Below, piece after piece: positions 46,196 through 58,106 of a DNA stretch of 64,000 nucleotides. This stretch comes from Prorocentrum cordatum. Taxonomy: Eukaryota; Sar; Dinophyceae; Prorocentrales; Prorocentraceae. The notes under the pieces were generated by a model, which had not been told where the DNA came from, did not search any database, and was given only the letters and a program-made list of their open reading frames with translations. The stretch is from positions 136,001-200,000 of the forward strand of contig CAUYUJ010015838.1 of assembly GCA_963575745.1 (NCBI GenBank). The letters run 5' to 3'. Every line of letters starts with the position of its first letter. Position 1 is the first letter of the stretch. A program made the position numbers and the translations under genes.

Positions 46196-46494
46196 GCGCA
46201 CACGCGCGCGCACACACACACGCACACACGCACAAACACACATGTACACACAACCACAACCACAACCACAACGTGCGCGCGCACACACACACACACACGC
46301 ACACACGCACACACGCACACACACATGTACACACAACCACAACCACAACCACAACGACAAACACACACACACAACATAAACACACACAAAGGCACCCCAA
46401 CATGCACGATAACACTCTCTCCCACCCGCATGCACGCACCATACACAGATACACAGACACACCGCACGAACACACGCACACATGGTGGAGAGAT

Positions 46495-46557
<63 letters not shown>

Positions 46558-46747
46558 GTTCCCCCGAACCGACGTGCCTTCGCCCCTCACAGGCTGATCC
46601 CCCCGGGCCCGTGGCCCCACTGAGATGGGAGAGGGCCACGCCTGCCTCGGCCAGCACGCCTGCAAGCGAGGCGGTCGACAGGACGACGAACCCGACCTCC
46701 CCCCCGATGCCTCCATCTCGCAGGACTTCCAGCGCCGCGTTCTCTTG
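44418..46747 (-). CDS. Unrecognised multi-exon gene (three exon candidates) hosting a retrogene
   Basis: Minus-strand coding-like segments, 5' to 3'. 46747 to about 46600: QENAALEVLRDGGIGGEVGF, then VVLSTASLAGVLAEAGVALS, with acceptor GACAACAG. 44789-44682: IEYDLGLLEEVERDKTAKEL, then LSVVESLRDPL, with acceptor GGGCCAG. About 44530-44418: PFEARLRAKGHEEIFKDEKL, ending at a consensus donor CCGAG|GTGAG. An overlapping frame in the last segment reads HERIVTVVFPDLFG, so a frame shift or boundary is unresolved there. The stop at 44682 may be real or intronic. The order fits one gene, but that is inference. The interval 44790-46600 holds an SL-bearing retrogene on the other strand and CA repeats. Confidence 0.45.
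44890..44911 (+). other. Genomic copy of the dinoflagellate spliced leader
   Basis: A T followed by CCGTAGCCATTTTGGCTCAA and G, the canonical 22-nt dinoflagellate SL (established knowledge). The next 15 nt (TTGCTTCGGCTCAAG) resemble the end of a second, decayed SL. It stands 61 nt upstream of the ATG at 44973. There is no SL-RNA gene body after it: no GT donor directly follows. Confidence 0.9.
44890..45728 (+). CDS. SL-tagged processed retrogene, unknown protein
   Basis: An intronless ORF of 251 codons starts at ATG 44973. It begins MPATKRDARAIALDAARGSA, continues LAVHAAAGLTGGAGELAAAR, then has a Pro/Arg-rich basic linker (RRRRRPRGRGGK), an acidic middle (EDEWADSV) and a C-terminal beta-rich segment (VGARVRVTEGASARATAVVL to ITLEDNIEVSFTVP) that may be a small SH3/KOW-like barrel. 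The SL at 44890-44911 with a relict second SL shows that a trans-spliced mRNA was reverse-transcribed and reinserted, a process known in dinoflagellates. It is the only convincing plus-strand gene here. The frame is intact, so it could be expressed. The low-complexity middle leaves its function open. I suspect an expanded lineage-specific family but cannot test it. Confidence 0.72.
46100..46560. repeat. CA dinucleotide array
   Basis: (CA)n at 46108-46160, GCACGCAC variants to 46235, ACAACC blocks and a second pure (CA)n at 46497-46553. The His/Thr and Cys/Val ORFs are artefacts. Confidence 0.95.
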
Positions 46748-46919
46748 CTGTTGTCACGGCGGGGGCCTGCGCAATACTCGGCCCCGTCCCCAGGCCGCTG
46801 TTCGCCCTGGGCTTCCGCCCCCCGAAGAGGAGGAAGAGGGGAGACCATTGGACTCTTGAAATAGGAAGGTGCCCCAAATGTACTTGGGACCTGGATGAGA
46901 GCGAGGGGGCGCGCGCCGG

Positions 46920-47330
46920 GTGGGTACCAGGTGGGTCGCGGGATGGGTCGCGGGGTGGGTCGCGGGGTGGGTCACCGGTGGGTCGCGGGCGAGGACGACG
47001 ACGAAAACAACAACAAATAACAACACCAACAACAATAGCAACAACAACAACGACGACAACAACAACATCAATAAACAACAACAAACAACAACACAAACAA
47101 CAAGAAAGACGGAGAGAGAGGGGAGAGAGAGAAAGAAAGAGGGAGTGAGGAGGCAGGAGAGGGGAGGGAGAAGGGGGGAGGGAGAGGAGGGAGAGGGGAT
47201 AGGGCAGAGAGGCGTAAGGATGAGGGGAGAGAGGAGGGAGAGAGAAGGGAGGAGAGGAGGGAGGAGGGAGAGGGAGGAGGAGCAGGAAGGTGAAAGCGTG
47301 AACGTTCGAGGAACTCCTAGGCGAAAGCGC
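46920..47330. repeat. GGGTCGCGGGAT repeat, ACAACA and GGGAGA tracts
   Basis: A short tandem of GGGTCGCGGG(G/A)T at 46932-46990, AACAACAA to about 47100, then purine-rich GGAGAGGGA repeats. Confidence 0.8.
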
Positions 47331-47439
47331 CGTTCCTGAAGGAAGTCTCGGGCGGGAGCCCACGACGGGCGGGCGATCACCTGACGGGCGGGACGGGCGG
47401 GTGGGATATTCAAGCGGGATGCCTGAGTATGGCGAGAGC

Positions 47440-47815
47440 GCGATTACTAAGTAAATTGTAACGGCTTCCTTGGCGCAGCGTGATTCCTGAGCGTCGAAAG
47501 CGCGATTTCCTAATAAGTTGCATGGAAATCAAGCGAGAGCGCAATTCCGGAATCAAATGTGAAGGGCTCTCTTGCGGGAGCGGGGGTCTTTATTAAATTG
47601 CGAGGAAGTCTTGATTCAATTGCGAGGAAGTCTCAAGCGGGAGCTCCGTTCCTGAGTAAATTGTGAGGAAGTCTCAGATAGAAGCGGGGGTCCTGACTAA
47701 ATTGCGCGGACGTCACGGGCGGGAGCACCGATCCTGAGTAAAGTATGAAGAAATCTCAGGAGCTGGGGTCCTGAGTAACTTTGGAAGAAGTCTCAGGCGG
47801 GAGCCGTTGTTGTTG
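47440..47815. repeat. Tandem repeat of about 45-50 bp
   Basis: Seven or so diverged units with CCTGAGTAAATTGTGAGGAA and GTCTCAGGCGGGAGC. Confidence 0.75.
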
Positions 47816-48054
47816 TAATCCGGTGGCCAGGGGCCCAGTTTGAGCACCAGGACTTTCCCTGTCAAAAAACAAGGTGCGAGCGTCGAGGGGCACACTTTGC
47901 TTGAGAATCCGCCGACCCTGTCGGCGTGTGTGAGGGGCTTCTCCGTTCGACTCGTCGTCTCCGTCGTCTCCGTTCTCCCCCTCCCAAAGCTCTCCTCCTC
48001 AAGCGCGCTATCCAAAGGAGTCGAAGGGAAGCCCCTTCCCTTTGATCCCTTCCC

Positions 48055-48071
48055 CGCAGGGGGGGGGGGGG

Positions 48072-48105
<34 letters not shown>

Positions 48106-48602
48106 GGGGGGGGGGCCCGGGGCAGATACGACGCCCGCCGGGGCGCACTTTCCTCGAGCGGGCACGCACGGGATGCACTTCCTCCTCCTCCTGGTCCTCC
48201 TCCTCCTCCTTTTCCTCCTCCTCCTCCTCCTCCTCCTGCTCCTCCTCCTCCTCCTCCTCCTCCTCCTCCTCCTCCTCCTCCTCCCGCAGAGGCGTCCCGG
48301 GAGCGGGCCCCGAGTCAAAATACCACCCCCCTAGGGCGCATTTTCCTCGAGCGGGCACGCCCGAGATGCACTTCTTCCTCTTCCGGGAGCACGTCCCAAG
48401 TCAGAATATCACACTCCCGGGGCGCACTTTCTTCGAGCGGGCACACAAAGGATGCACTTCCTCCTCCTCCTCCTCCTCCTCCTCCTCCTCTTCCTCCTCC
48501 TCCTCCTCCTCCTCCTCCTCCTCCTCCTCCTCCTCCTCCTCCTCCTCCTCCTCCTCCTCTTCCTCCTCCTCCTCCTCCTCCTCCTCCTCCTCCTCCGCTT
48601 CC
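48055..48602. repeat. G-run and CTC triplet arrays
   Basis: A nearly pure G tract at 48059-48115. CTC arrays at 48180-48285 and 48460-48597. The unique phrase TCGAGCGGGCAC(G/A)CAC with GATGCACTTC recurs at about 48155, 48345 and 48435. Confidence 0.92.
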
Positions 48603-48684
48603 TGCCCCCACTCCTAGCCCTTTCGATCAGGGTCGGCGGCACCGGCCGTCAGGCCTCTCCAATAAACAATCTGCACTGGTGAGG

Positions 48685-48749
48685 GGGATCAACAATAATT
48701 AATCTTCAGAAATGAGAGTTCAACAACACCACCAACAACAACAACAGCA

Positions 48750-48783
<34 letters not shown>

Positions 48784-50617
48784 TAACACCAACACCACCC
48801 AACAACGGCAACAACAACAACAACAATCATTTAAGACTGGGGACACTCCGTTCTTACCAGTGCCAGGGTTTTCATAGGAGGCGGGCAATACCCCCACTTT
48901 GTGGGGGGGCCGGTTCAAGCTCTACCAAGTTTCCAAACGACTCTTCGCCACCACCCACACCCAGCTTCCCGCCCTATGACGTTCGGACACTTCACTTCGT
49001 GGCCTGCGGACGACCTTGGCTACTACACTGGCGCATGGGTACAATGACTTGTTGTGGTAACATTTTGTGGAAGCTAGCTTACTATACGACTTTTCCCCCT
49101 GCAATTGAAGATTTCGGCGTGCGCGCGCGAAGAAAAAACGAATGTGTCCCATATGGTATTATTTGACAGGGATGATGGCCCTGCCATGCGCGCAACCGTT
49201 GTTGCAGAAGTTCGAAGCACGTGAAAAAGTTGCTCGCAAGAGCCCGTTTGACAGAAATGTTGAAAAAATATTGGGTTTCCTCAGAAATCCGCAAGAGCGC
49301 GCGGGATGAATTTTTGAAACTTTTGTTTTGAAAAACCATTGGGTTTTTCATGTTTTTATGTTAAAATCGCTACGAAAACTAAGGTTTTGGAAGGATTTCA
49401 TCTTGCGCGCGCGAGTGTGCACTTCGTGTCATTTTTTGCAAAGGATTCTTGAAGTTTGGTTATGTTAGAACAAGACATGTCATTTTATAGTGTTTTTTGA
49501 CAGGGAAAGCGGGCGTCAACAAAACAACCGGATCTGGATGACATCGTTTTACCTGAGACTTCCTCACGAAAATATGAAAATGTGGCTGCGGCCTAGGCGC
49601 GGGGGGGGGGGCGTGCACCAGGGGGCCCAACAATAATTATTCTTTAGAATTAATAATGTTCAACAACAACAACAACAATTACTAGCACGTGGGGACACTC
49701 CGTTCTCACCAGTGCCAGGGTTTTCATAGGAGGCGGGCAATACCCCCACTTTGTGGGGGGGCCGGTTCAAGCTCTACCAAATTTCCAAACGACTCTTCGC
49801 CACCACCCACACCCAGCTTCCCGCCCTATGACGTTCGGACACTTCACTTCGTGGCATGCGGACGACCGTGGCTACTATTCAGGGCCCCGCGGCCGACGAC
49901 GACGGCGTGCGCGCGCGAAGAAAAAACGAATGTGTCCCGCATGGTATTATTTGACAGGGATGATGGCCCTGGCAGGTGCGCAACCGTTGTTGCAGAAGTT
50001 CGAAAGAGTTGCTCGCAAAAGCCCGTTTGACAGAAATGATGAAAAAGTGTTGGGTTTCCTACGAATCCGCAAGAGCGCGCGGGATGGAATGTTGACACTT
50101 TTTTGAAAAAACATTTGTTTTTTTTGATGTTTTTATGTTAAAATCGCTACGAAAACTAAGGTTTTGGAAGGATTTCGTCTTGCGCGCGCGAATGTCCACT
50201 TTACCTTATTTTTTGCAAGGGATTACTGAAGTTTGGTTATGTTAGAACAAGAAGTGTCCACTTTAGCTTATTTTCTGCAAGGGAAAACCGATCGTAACAA
50301 CACAACCGGATCCGGACCAACCCGTTTTGCCTGAGACTTCCTCACGAAAATGATGAAAATGAGGCTGCGGCCTAGGCGCGGCGGGGGGGTCGCGCACCAG
50401 GGGTCCCAACAATAATTATTCTTTAGAAGTAATAATGTTCAACAACAACTAACAATAACAATAACACTACCACTAACACTAACACTAACACTAACAACAA
50501 CATCAACAACGACAACAACAACAACAACAGCAACAACAACAACTACAACAATAACAACATCAACAACAGCAACAACAGCAAAACCAACAATAGCTAACAA
50601 CAACTAACAGAAACAAT

Positions 50618-50653
<36 letters not shown>

Positions 50654-51530
50654 CATTTTACCCGAACGCGTGGTGTTCTCCCCAGTGCCAGGGTTTTCAT
50701 ACGACACCAGGCAATACCCCCACTTCGTGGGGGGGCATTACAAGCTCTACCAAATATCCAAACGACTCTTCGCGACCACCCAAACCCAGCTTCCCGCCCT
50801 ATGACGTTGGGACACTTCACTTCGTGGCGTGCGGACGACCGTGGCTACTACACTGGCGTGGGGTACACACCCACAGAACCCAATGGTTTTTGGAGATTTC
50901 GGCGTGCGCGCGCGAAGAAAAAACGAATGTGTCCCGCATGGTATTATTTGACAGGGATGATGGCCCTGGCAGGTGCGCAACCGTTGTCGCAGAAGTTCGA
51001 AAAAGTTGCTCGCAAAAGCCCGTTTGACAGAAATGTTTAAAAAGTGTTGGGTTTCCTACGAATCCGCAAGAGCGCGCGGGATGAGATTTTGACATTTTTT
51101 TGTTGAAAAACCATTGGTTTTTTGATGTTTTTATGTTGAAATCGCTCCGAACACTAAGCTTTTGGAAGGATTTCGTCTTGCGCGCGCGAATGTCCACTTT
51201 ACCTTATTGTTTGCAAGGGATTCTTGAAATTTGAGTATATTTGAACAAGAAAGTTCATTTTATAGTGTTTTTTGCAAGGGAAAGCGGGGGGGAACAAAAC
51301 AACCGGATCTGGATGACATCGAATTACCTGAGGCTTCCTCACGAAAATGATGAAAACGTAGCTGCGGCCTAGGCGCGGCGGGGGGGGCGTGCACCAGGGG
51401 GCCCAACAATAATTATTCTTTAGAAGTAATAATATTCAACAACAACAACACTAACAACAACAACAGCAACAGCGATAATAACAACAACCAAAAACAACAC
51501 ACAACAACAAACAAACATAATCTGCGCCGC
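48685..51530. repeat. Tandem array of 0.8-1.0 kb units
   Basis: Three units begin with AACAATAATTA(T/A)TCTT at about 48688, 49629 and 50409 (941, 780 and 995 bp apart), and a fourth starts at 51404. Each unit has an ACAACA block, CAGTGCCAGGGTTTTCATA, CAATACCCCCACTT(T/C)GTGGG, CCCGCCCTATGACGTT, CGCGCGAAGAAAAAACGAAT and TGACAGGGATGATGGCCCTG, then the AT-rich repeat H. ORFs in it are short and do not persist between units, so I treat it as non-coding satellite-like DNA. Confidence 0.85.
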
Positions 51531-51932
51531 GGAATCTCGCTTCAACCAAGCACCCAGACACAATGAATGACCAGTCGGCCTCCTCACGCTGACTTTCACC
51601 GATCGGTCGAAATAATTGATGCGGTGGTCTTAGGGGGCTGGAGACGGGTCTTAGGCGATCAAATATCGAAAGAAAACGTTGTTCTGTCGTGACGCCCAGA
51701 AGTCGGGGTCCACCTCCAACTCCGCTTCCGTGGATTTCTGGGAATCTAGAAGTAAATACTTTCACCAAGCGATTGGGACTTAATGCGGTGGTCCTGTGGG
51801 GCTGGAGACGGCCTGGGGCGCCAATATCGGAAGGAAACGTTGTTCGGTCGCGACGCCCAGAAGCCAAGGCCCACCTCCAACTCCGCCTCCTCAGGCCGCC
51901 GGCAGGTGGAAGCAGGCACTGCTAAGGGGAGC

Positions 51933-52053
51933 CAGCCTTCTCGAAACTGCTCTTGATCTTGTTGACGAACTCGTCGAACTCCTGGAAGTAATCCTTCGTG
52001 ATCGTCTGGCCGTAGGTGGCGCCCTCCTCGGGCGCGGCAATCAATACAACATC
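51933..52053 (-). CDS. Likely C-terminal exon, unknown protein
   Basis: After the acceptor GAGCCGCAG the minus strand reads DVVLIAAPEEGATYGQTITK, then DYFQEFDEFVNKIKSSFEKA and GSP with TAG. Codon bias is strong and the ending natural. A plausible upstream exon at about 52253 reads AFVFNRVKDPA, with another fragment (SFKKAARKFQ) beyond, but those joins are unproven. The segment is acidic/basic helical and I do not recognise the family. Confidence 0.5.
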
Positions 52054-52504
52054 CCTGCGGCTCACTGAGTTTCATTTGCCCACCAAGTGCCATGCACAGA
52101 CCATCGCGTACCGGCACACTTCGCCAACCTGACGCACGCAAAGGATACGTAAAGCACGCTGCAATCAGGAGCTCCCGCTTTGCGAGGGCTTCCTGCTGGA
52201 TGCCCTGGGTGGCTCGCCCGCGCAGGGTCCTTGACCCGGTTGAAGACGAAGGCCTGCGGAAGACCAATGCGGACTGAGATTACCCTGAAATTTCCTGGCG
52301 GCCTTCTTGAAGGACTGGGGTCCCGCCAACCAGGGTTTAATAATTATTTCCCCACATGTTTCGTGGGGTTCTGGATTTCTTCTCTGCCGCGTCGCACCCT
52401 CGTCTTCCTCACCCGCCTCCCTCTCCTTCTCCCTCTCCTCACGCACACACAGACGCACACACACAACAAACACACACACACACACGACGTATGCGTACAT
52501 ACTG

Positions 52505-52600
52505 GGCACACACATGAGGCACACGCCGCACAGTACAGCTCAGCTCAGCACAGCACAGCTCAGCACAGCACTGCACAGCATAGCACCTCAGCACAGCACA
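52505..52600. repeat. CAGCTCAGCA pentanucleotide-like repeats
   Basis: CAGCTCAGCACAGCA units, leading directly into the 90-bp minisatellite. A CA tract precedes at 52440-52480. Confidence 0.8.
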
Positions 52601-52604
52601 GCAC

Positions 52605-53330
52605 GACGGTCGTCCAGGGCACAGCAGGCGTGGGGTTTTGTCGACACCAGAGGGGGTGCGCAAGGGGTGGTCCCTGAGGGCGGCCGCTATGCGTGACGGT
52701 CGTCCAGGGCGCAGCAGGCGTGGCGTTTTCTGGACACCACAAGGGGTGCGCACGGGGTGGTCCCTGAGGGCGGCCGCTATGCTTGACGGTCGTCCAGGGC
52801 ACAGCAGGCGTGGCGTTTTCTCGACACCACAGGGTGCGGTGGTCCCTGAGGGCGGCCGCTATGCGTGACGGTCGTCCAGGGCATAGCAGGCGTGGCGTTT
52901 TCTCGACACGGCGGGGGGTGCCCACGGGGTGGTCCCTGAGCGCGGCCGCTATCCGCGACGGTCGTCCAGGGCACAGCAGGCGTGGTGTTTTCTCGACACC
53001 ACAGGGGGCGCGCAGGGGGTGGTCCCTGAGCGCGGCCGTCGTCCAGGGCACAGCAAGCGTGGCGTTTTCTGGACACCACAGGGAGTGCGCAAGGGGTGGT
53101 CCCTGAGGGCGGCTGCTATCCGTGACGGTCGTCCAGGGCACAGCAAGCGTGGCGTTTTATGGACACCACAGGGAGTGCGCAGGGGGTGGTCCCTGAGGGC
53201 GGCTGCTATCCGAGACGGTCGTCCAGGGCACAGCACGCGTGGCGTTTTCTCGACACCACAAGGGGGCGCGCATGGGGGTGGTCCCTGAGGGCGGCCACTA
53301 TCCGTGACGGTGGTGCTCAGGGCACATCGG
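52605..53330. repeat. 90-bp minisatellite, about eight units
   Basis: Units start GACGGTCGTCCAGGGCACAG at 52605, 52695, 52785, 52867, 52957, about 53036, 53124, 53214 and a partial at 53306. Each contains GGCGTGGCGTTTTCTCGACA and GGTGGTCCCTGAGGGCGGCC. Most are exactly 90 bp (30 codons), so open frames persist on both strands. Confidence 0.93.
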
Positions 53331-53944
53331 TACGCAAGCTTGCTATCCGTGCTGGTCGTGCTCAGGGCACAGGGGGACGCAAGCGAGGTGAGTGGTATCG
53401 GCGGGCAACGGCCGCCAACATCAGTCTCAAAAGCATCACTTCAGCTATCATCACTCCAGTCATCATATAAGTATGTGGGGTTCCTCGGTAGCGTAATTGT
53501 TTTTGTCCGCGGCACCCGCCGCGCCACAACGACGACGACAGCTACGAGGAGGAGGAGGAGGAGGAGGAGGAGGAGGAGGATGAGGATGAGGAGGTTTTAG
53601 GACCAGTCCTATTCACCGCCAAGAGAAAAGGGTGGGGACCAAAACTAAAGACCTTCAGCGGTTGAATGGGAAATCTGAACGAGCTGGCGGGTCTGGAGGA
53701 TGTACAAGGACGAGGAGGCCGTGCCAGAGCGCTCTGGAATGCCCAGCGCTCCAGGAAGCTCTGGCGCGATGCCCCTTTCATCCGAGGGCGAGGGCTTGCC
53801 CGATCGCTCCCACGTCCCTCTGTACCAGCCTGGAACACGCTCCTATCGCCCAGCGATTGGCATCACCTCGTCTCGCTGCCGCTCTTAAAGACTCCCTCGG
53901 TTTCTGAGGGCGCATCCCCAAGGCGTCCATCGCCCTTGGGCTTG

Positions 53945-54115
53945 TCAATCTTAGGTGGACAACTCGTGGGCGACGATGAGGCCGAGTAGCCCAGGGGGCA
54001 GGCCGATCCATGTATCCAACGGCGCCAATGGTCCATGCTTTCGGCGAGGCTCCCCGGCGAATCTGTGTAATGCCCGCCCCAAGGGCTATTCGCCCCAATC
54101 GTCGCCTCCGAGATA
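53945..54115. repeat. Family G dispersed repeat, copy 2
   Basis: GAGTAGCCCAGGGGGCAGG, GTATCCAACGGCGCCAATGG, TCGGCGAGGCTCCCCGGCGA and TGTGTAATGCCCGCCCCAAG, then AATCGTCGCCT, collinear with 22930-23080. Confidence 0.78.
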
Positions 54116-54124
54116 CTACTGATC

Positions 54125-54295
54125 GAGGCCGCTTGTCGCTGAGGCCCCGGCGGGTACTGAAGACCCGGCCTGGCCGTCCCTGCGCGCCGAGGCCACGCCC
54201 GCTCCCCGCAGGGCCCCCCCGCCCGCGGGGCAGCCTGGCACACCCGCTGCCCCCAGGAGGAGCAGGGCAGCCCACTGCTGCAGCGGCACTAGGAG
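54125..54295 (-). CDS. Possible exon with a membrane-like segment
   Basis: The minus-strand frame reads YVSSVLLVPLQQWAALLLLG, then AAGVPGCPAGGGALRG and SARRDGQAGS. The hydrophobic stretch could be a signal anchor. It lies between family K (upstream) and family G (downstream). Unrecognised. Confidence 0.35.
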
Positions 54296-54304
54296 TACAC
54301 TCGA

Positions 54305-54450
54305 CACGTATAAGAAGGACGCACGATAAGGATTCAAGGGGCCTTGGAAGGCCGCGTCGACACGATGCGAGCGGGGCATGGCCAGCGAAAGCGGCCAAGG
54401 ATGGGCCGAAGGGGAAGGATGCAAGGGTACCCTTGGAAGGTCGCTCATCC
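54305..54450. repeat. Family K dispersed repeat, copy 1
   Basis: GGACGCACGATAAGGATTCA, GGGGCCTTGGAAGG, CATGGCCAGCGAAAGCGGCC and GGCCGAAGGGGAAGGATGCA match, in order, a segment at 59435-59610. Confidence 0.78.
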
Positions 54451-55350
54451 TTCCAAGGCTTTCATATCTCTGCCCTTGCTCCACGCAGCAGGGAGAGAAG
54501 GGCCTCACAAGCCTGGGGACTCGGTGACTGATCCTTGCGCCTGTCCTCGCGCACACCCTCGGCACCTTTCGCCCGCTGTCCCTGCACCATGGGGTGCGAC
54601 CTGTCTGGGTGGCCCCCCGCCCGCGAAGCTGGCTCCTCCCACGGTGGCGGCTTCTGCGCCTGTCTCCGCCGCCACGCGGGAGCGATCGCGGCGTGACCCT
54701 GCTCAGAGGCCCAGTGGAGGCCTCCGAGGAGGCTGCGTAGGAGCGCGGGGCGGGCCGCTAACAGGCCCCCTGCACACTCAGAGGCCCCGCCGCCTTCTCA
54801 GGAGGCAACCCCCTGGCGCCACCCCCCCTACATGGGCGGCGCCCAGTCTTGGCCGGCTCCAGGCCACTGGCGGCGTTCCCCCTTGAACGCCTGTGCCAGA
54901 GTCGCCGCCGCGTCGACAACGCAACACCTGCCGTGGGTCTCAGCAGTGGCTGCCCCCCTGCGAGAAGCGGGGGATGCGGTAGCTGGCCGCAGGGTCCCGC
55001 CCAGATCGGCTCCGAGGCTTCGTTGCCATTCCCCGTTGGGGGTCCCAGTACAGCTGCTCACGAGATCCTGACCACAAGGTCCCGACGCGACTTTCCTCTG
55101 CACGCTCAGATCCTTGAATTTCACCATAAGCACCCCGTCCATTGCGTACCAGCCCTGATTGCCCAATGTTTCCCAGTCCTTTCCCTTCACCTGCTTGGGG
55201 TCTATACAAGCTGGTACTCATTTATTCCCTACCTAGGCTCTGCCTAGACGGGTTCTTACTCGGTATGCTTGAAGGGCCGGGCAGTGGAACACGCCCCCGG
55301 CGGTTCCCCCAGCATCCGCCCCGCGGTTCCCCCAGTTATGTCCCCTTAGC
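54451..55350. other. No firm gene
   Basis: GC-rich sequence with open frames on both strands, none recognisable. The minus-strand frame near 54950-55180 (GTLRPATASPASRRGAA) is weak. Confidence 0.35.
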
Positions 55351-55860
55351 TTAGCGTTGCTTATCTCATCTCAGCTTAGCCTAGCTTAACTTAGTTTAGC
55401 TCAGCTTAGCGTGGCTCAGCCTAGCCTAGTTTGGCTTGGCTTAGATTAGCTTAGCTTAGCTGAGCCTAGCCTAGCTTAGCTTAGCTCAGCTTTCCGTAGC
55501 GCAGCATTAGCATAGCATTAGCAGACCATAGCATAGCATAGCATATCATAGCTTAGCATTGCATAGCATCGCATATCGTAGCACAGCGCAGCGTATCATA
55601 GCGCAGCATAGCATAGCATAGCATAGCGCAGCATATCATAGCATAGCATAGCATAACTTAGCATAGCACCGCGCAGCATAGCATAGCATAGCATAGCATA
55701 GAATGACATACCGCAGCATAGCATAGCACAGCATAGCCTAGCATAGCATAGCATAGCCTAGCGCAGCATAGCATAGCCTAGCCTAGCATAGCATAGCGCA
55801 GCATAGCATATCATAGCATAGCCTAGCATAGCATAGCCTAGCGTAGATGTGGATGTAGGT
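55350..55860. repeat. AGCTT/AGCAT pentanucleotide satellite
   Basis: TTAGC/CTTAG units at 55350-55500 grade into GCATA/AGCAT units to 55855, with CCTAG and CGCAG variants. Confidence 0.93.
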
Positions 55861-55884
55861 CTAGCTGTAGATGTAGGTATTAAG

Positions 55885-56535
<651 letters not shown>

Positions 56536-57114
56536 CTAAAACTGCGACGATGAGGAGAAGGAGGAGGACGGCATTTACCGTTCCTACTAATATTGCTCTC
56601 CTCGGGGCTCCAACTCCTAGGCAGGGTCGCTCTGGGATAATTTTACTGTGGTGGTCTCGCGATGCAGGCGTCAATACCAATGCCTGCGCCAACGCTGTGT
56701 CGCCACTGGCCGGATGTCGTGGGCTCAAATGCACGCAGGTCGGGCCCGCATTGCCAGAGGTTCCTCGCAAACCGCAGCAGCTCCAGCCACAGCTCGAGCT
56801 ATTTTCAATGTGACCACTTCACGGCCCCGCTGGAGGGGGCAAAAAGCCTGCCGATTAGCATCAAGCTCGGAGAACGAACCAACACTAGGAGGGAAGATCC
56901 TGGCAGAACGCCGCGGGATGAAAATCTTGGACTTGAGGCCAGCGTCATCCTCCTCCGCAACCTCCGATGCCTCTGGGCTCACTCTGGTCCTCCTCCTCCT
57001 GATCCTCCTTCTCCTCCTCCTCCTCCTCCGCTCCTCGCGCCCGCCGAGAAGGAGCGGAGCGTGCCCACACCCTCCGAAGCGGGGGCAGAGAATTTCGCTT
57101 ATTGGATGGACATC

Positions 57115-57350
57115 TGCCCTCAGTGGGGGTCCCATGTACAAGTCTGAGCTGCAGCCCGGTGGCGACTTCGGTAGATCGGGTGTCGCCACAGGTGTCCATG
57201 GCCCAAAGTGTCCCCAGGATTTCCAGGGGGGCGGCCAGGGCCTCCATGGCTCCCCTCACGAGGCCCAGGAGGGCCCCATGGGGCTCCGAAACTGTGCGAA
57301 AAGCTGGGGGGGCGCGTGGGGCCCCGACGACTTCTGGCAACACCCGAGCG
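57115..57350 (-). CDS. Possible exon, unknown protein
   Basis: The minus-strand frame reads FRTVSEPHGALLGLVRGAME, then ALAAPLEILGTLWAMDTCGD and EVATGLQLRLVHGTP. It looks coding and is on the prevailing strand. An alternative plus-strand Cys-containing frame exists just downstream. Confidence 0.35.
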
Positions 57351-57907
57351 CAGCTCGCGGCCTCCGCGCGAGCTGGGAGCTCTCCGTGTGGGGCGCGGGG
57401 GGGGGACGACAGGGCGCCCACTGCGCATATGCGTGCATCGGCTTGGAGCGGTGCCACGACTGCCCTCCAGGCTCGGCCTGCAGGGAGCAGGCACCGATCC
57501 TGTGTGCCGGGGATTGGGCCGGCCAGCACCGGCGTCGGTCACGAGGAATGAGGCGAGAGGGGGCGATTGCAACCAGATCGCAGCTATGGGGAGGGGGGGT
57601 GCGGGCGCTCGCGCACGCGGTCTCCACCTGCGACCTGCCCACGACACTTACATGAATCAGCGAATTGTGCACCTGCGGACGTGCTTAGCGTAGCCAGCTC
57701 GGTACGGAAAAGACTGCAGCGTGCATGTGATCTCGCCGAGACGCCACGGGAAGACTGGGATGCACAGGCGAGCCTCCGAGAGAACGCAGCGAACTGCGGT
57801 GGCAAAGCGGATGTCGCTCAGTAGGGGCCGCTCGCCTCAGGGGGCTGCCCCGAGCAGGTCCCTCTTGATGCTGTCGCACTCCTTCGGGGCCTCAAAAACG
57901 TGTGGTA

Positions 57908-58090
57908 CCGGACCGCGTGGTGACCTCGGAATCCCCGACGACCTCACCGCGCGTTCCGTCACCGCACGGTGTTGGAACATCGGAGGCCCCAATTGCCCGA
58001 GACGTCCTCGGAGAACGACCCTGGGCTCTCAACAATCGCCCGAGACGTCCTCGGAGAACGACCCGGGGCTCTCAACACCGTGCGGCAACC
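57908..58090. repeat. Repeat I, copy 2, with a 46-bp tandem duplication
   Basis: GTGGTGACCTCGGAATCCCC, ACCGCACGGT and CAATTGCCCGAGACGTCCTC match 16431-16530. CCCGAGACGTCCTCGGAGAA with CGACCC(T/G)GGGCTCTCAACA is duplicated in tandem. Confidence 0.65.
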
Positions 58091-58106
58091 CCGAATACCC
58101 ACTGAC

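Noticed and set aside
46034-46848. Cys/Val and His/Thr ORFs
   Set aside because: Artefacts of the CA dinucleotide array.
52560-53141. 193-codon minus-strand repeat protein
   Set aside because: A 90-bp minisatellite keeps frames open on both strands. Units of other lengths break it. No evidence of translation.
57430-57540. Plus-strand Cys-rich fragment (CHDCPPGSACREQ)
   Set aside because: It resembles a TNFR/EGF-like pattern only superficially, is very short and lies opposite the prevailing strand.
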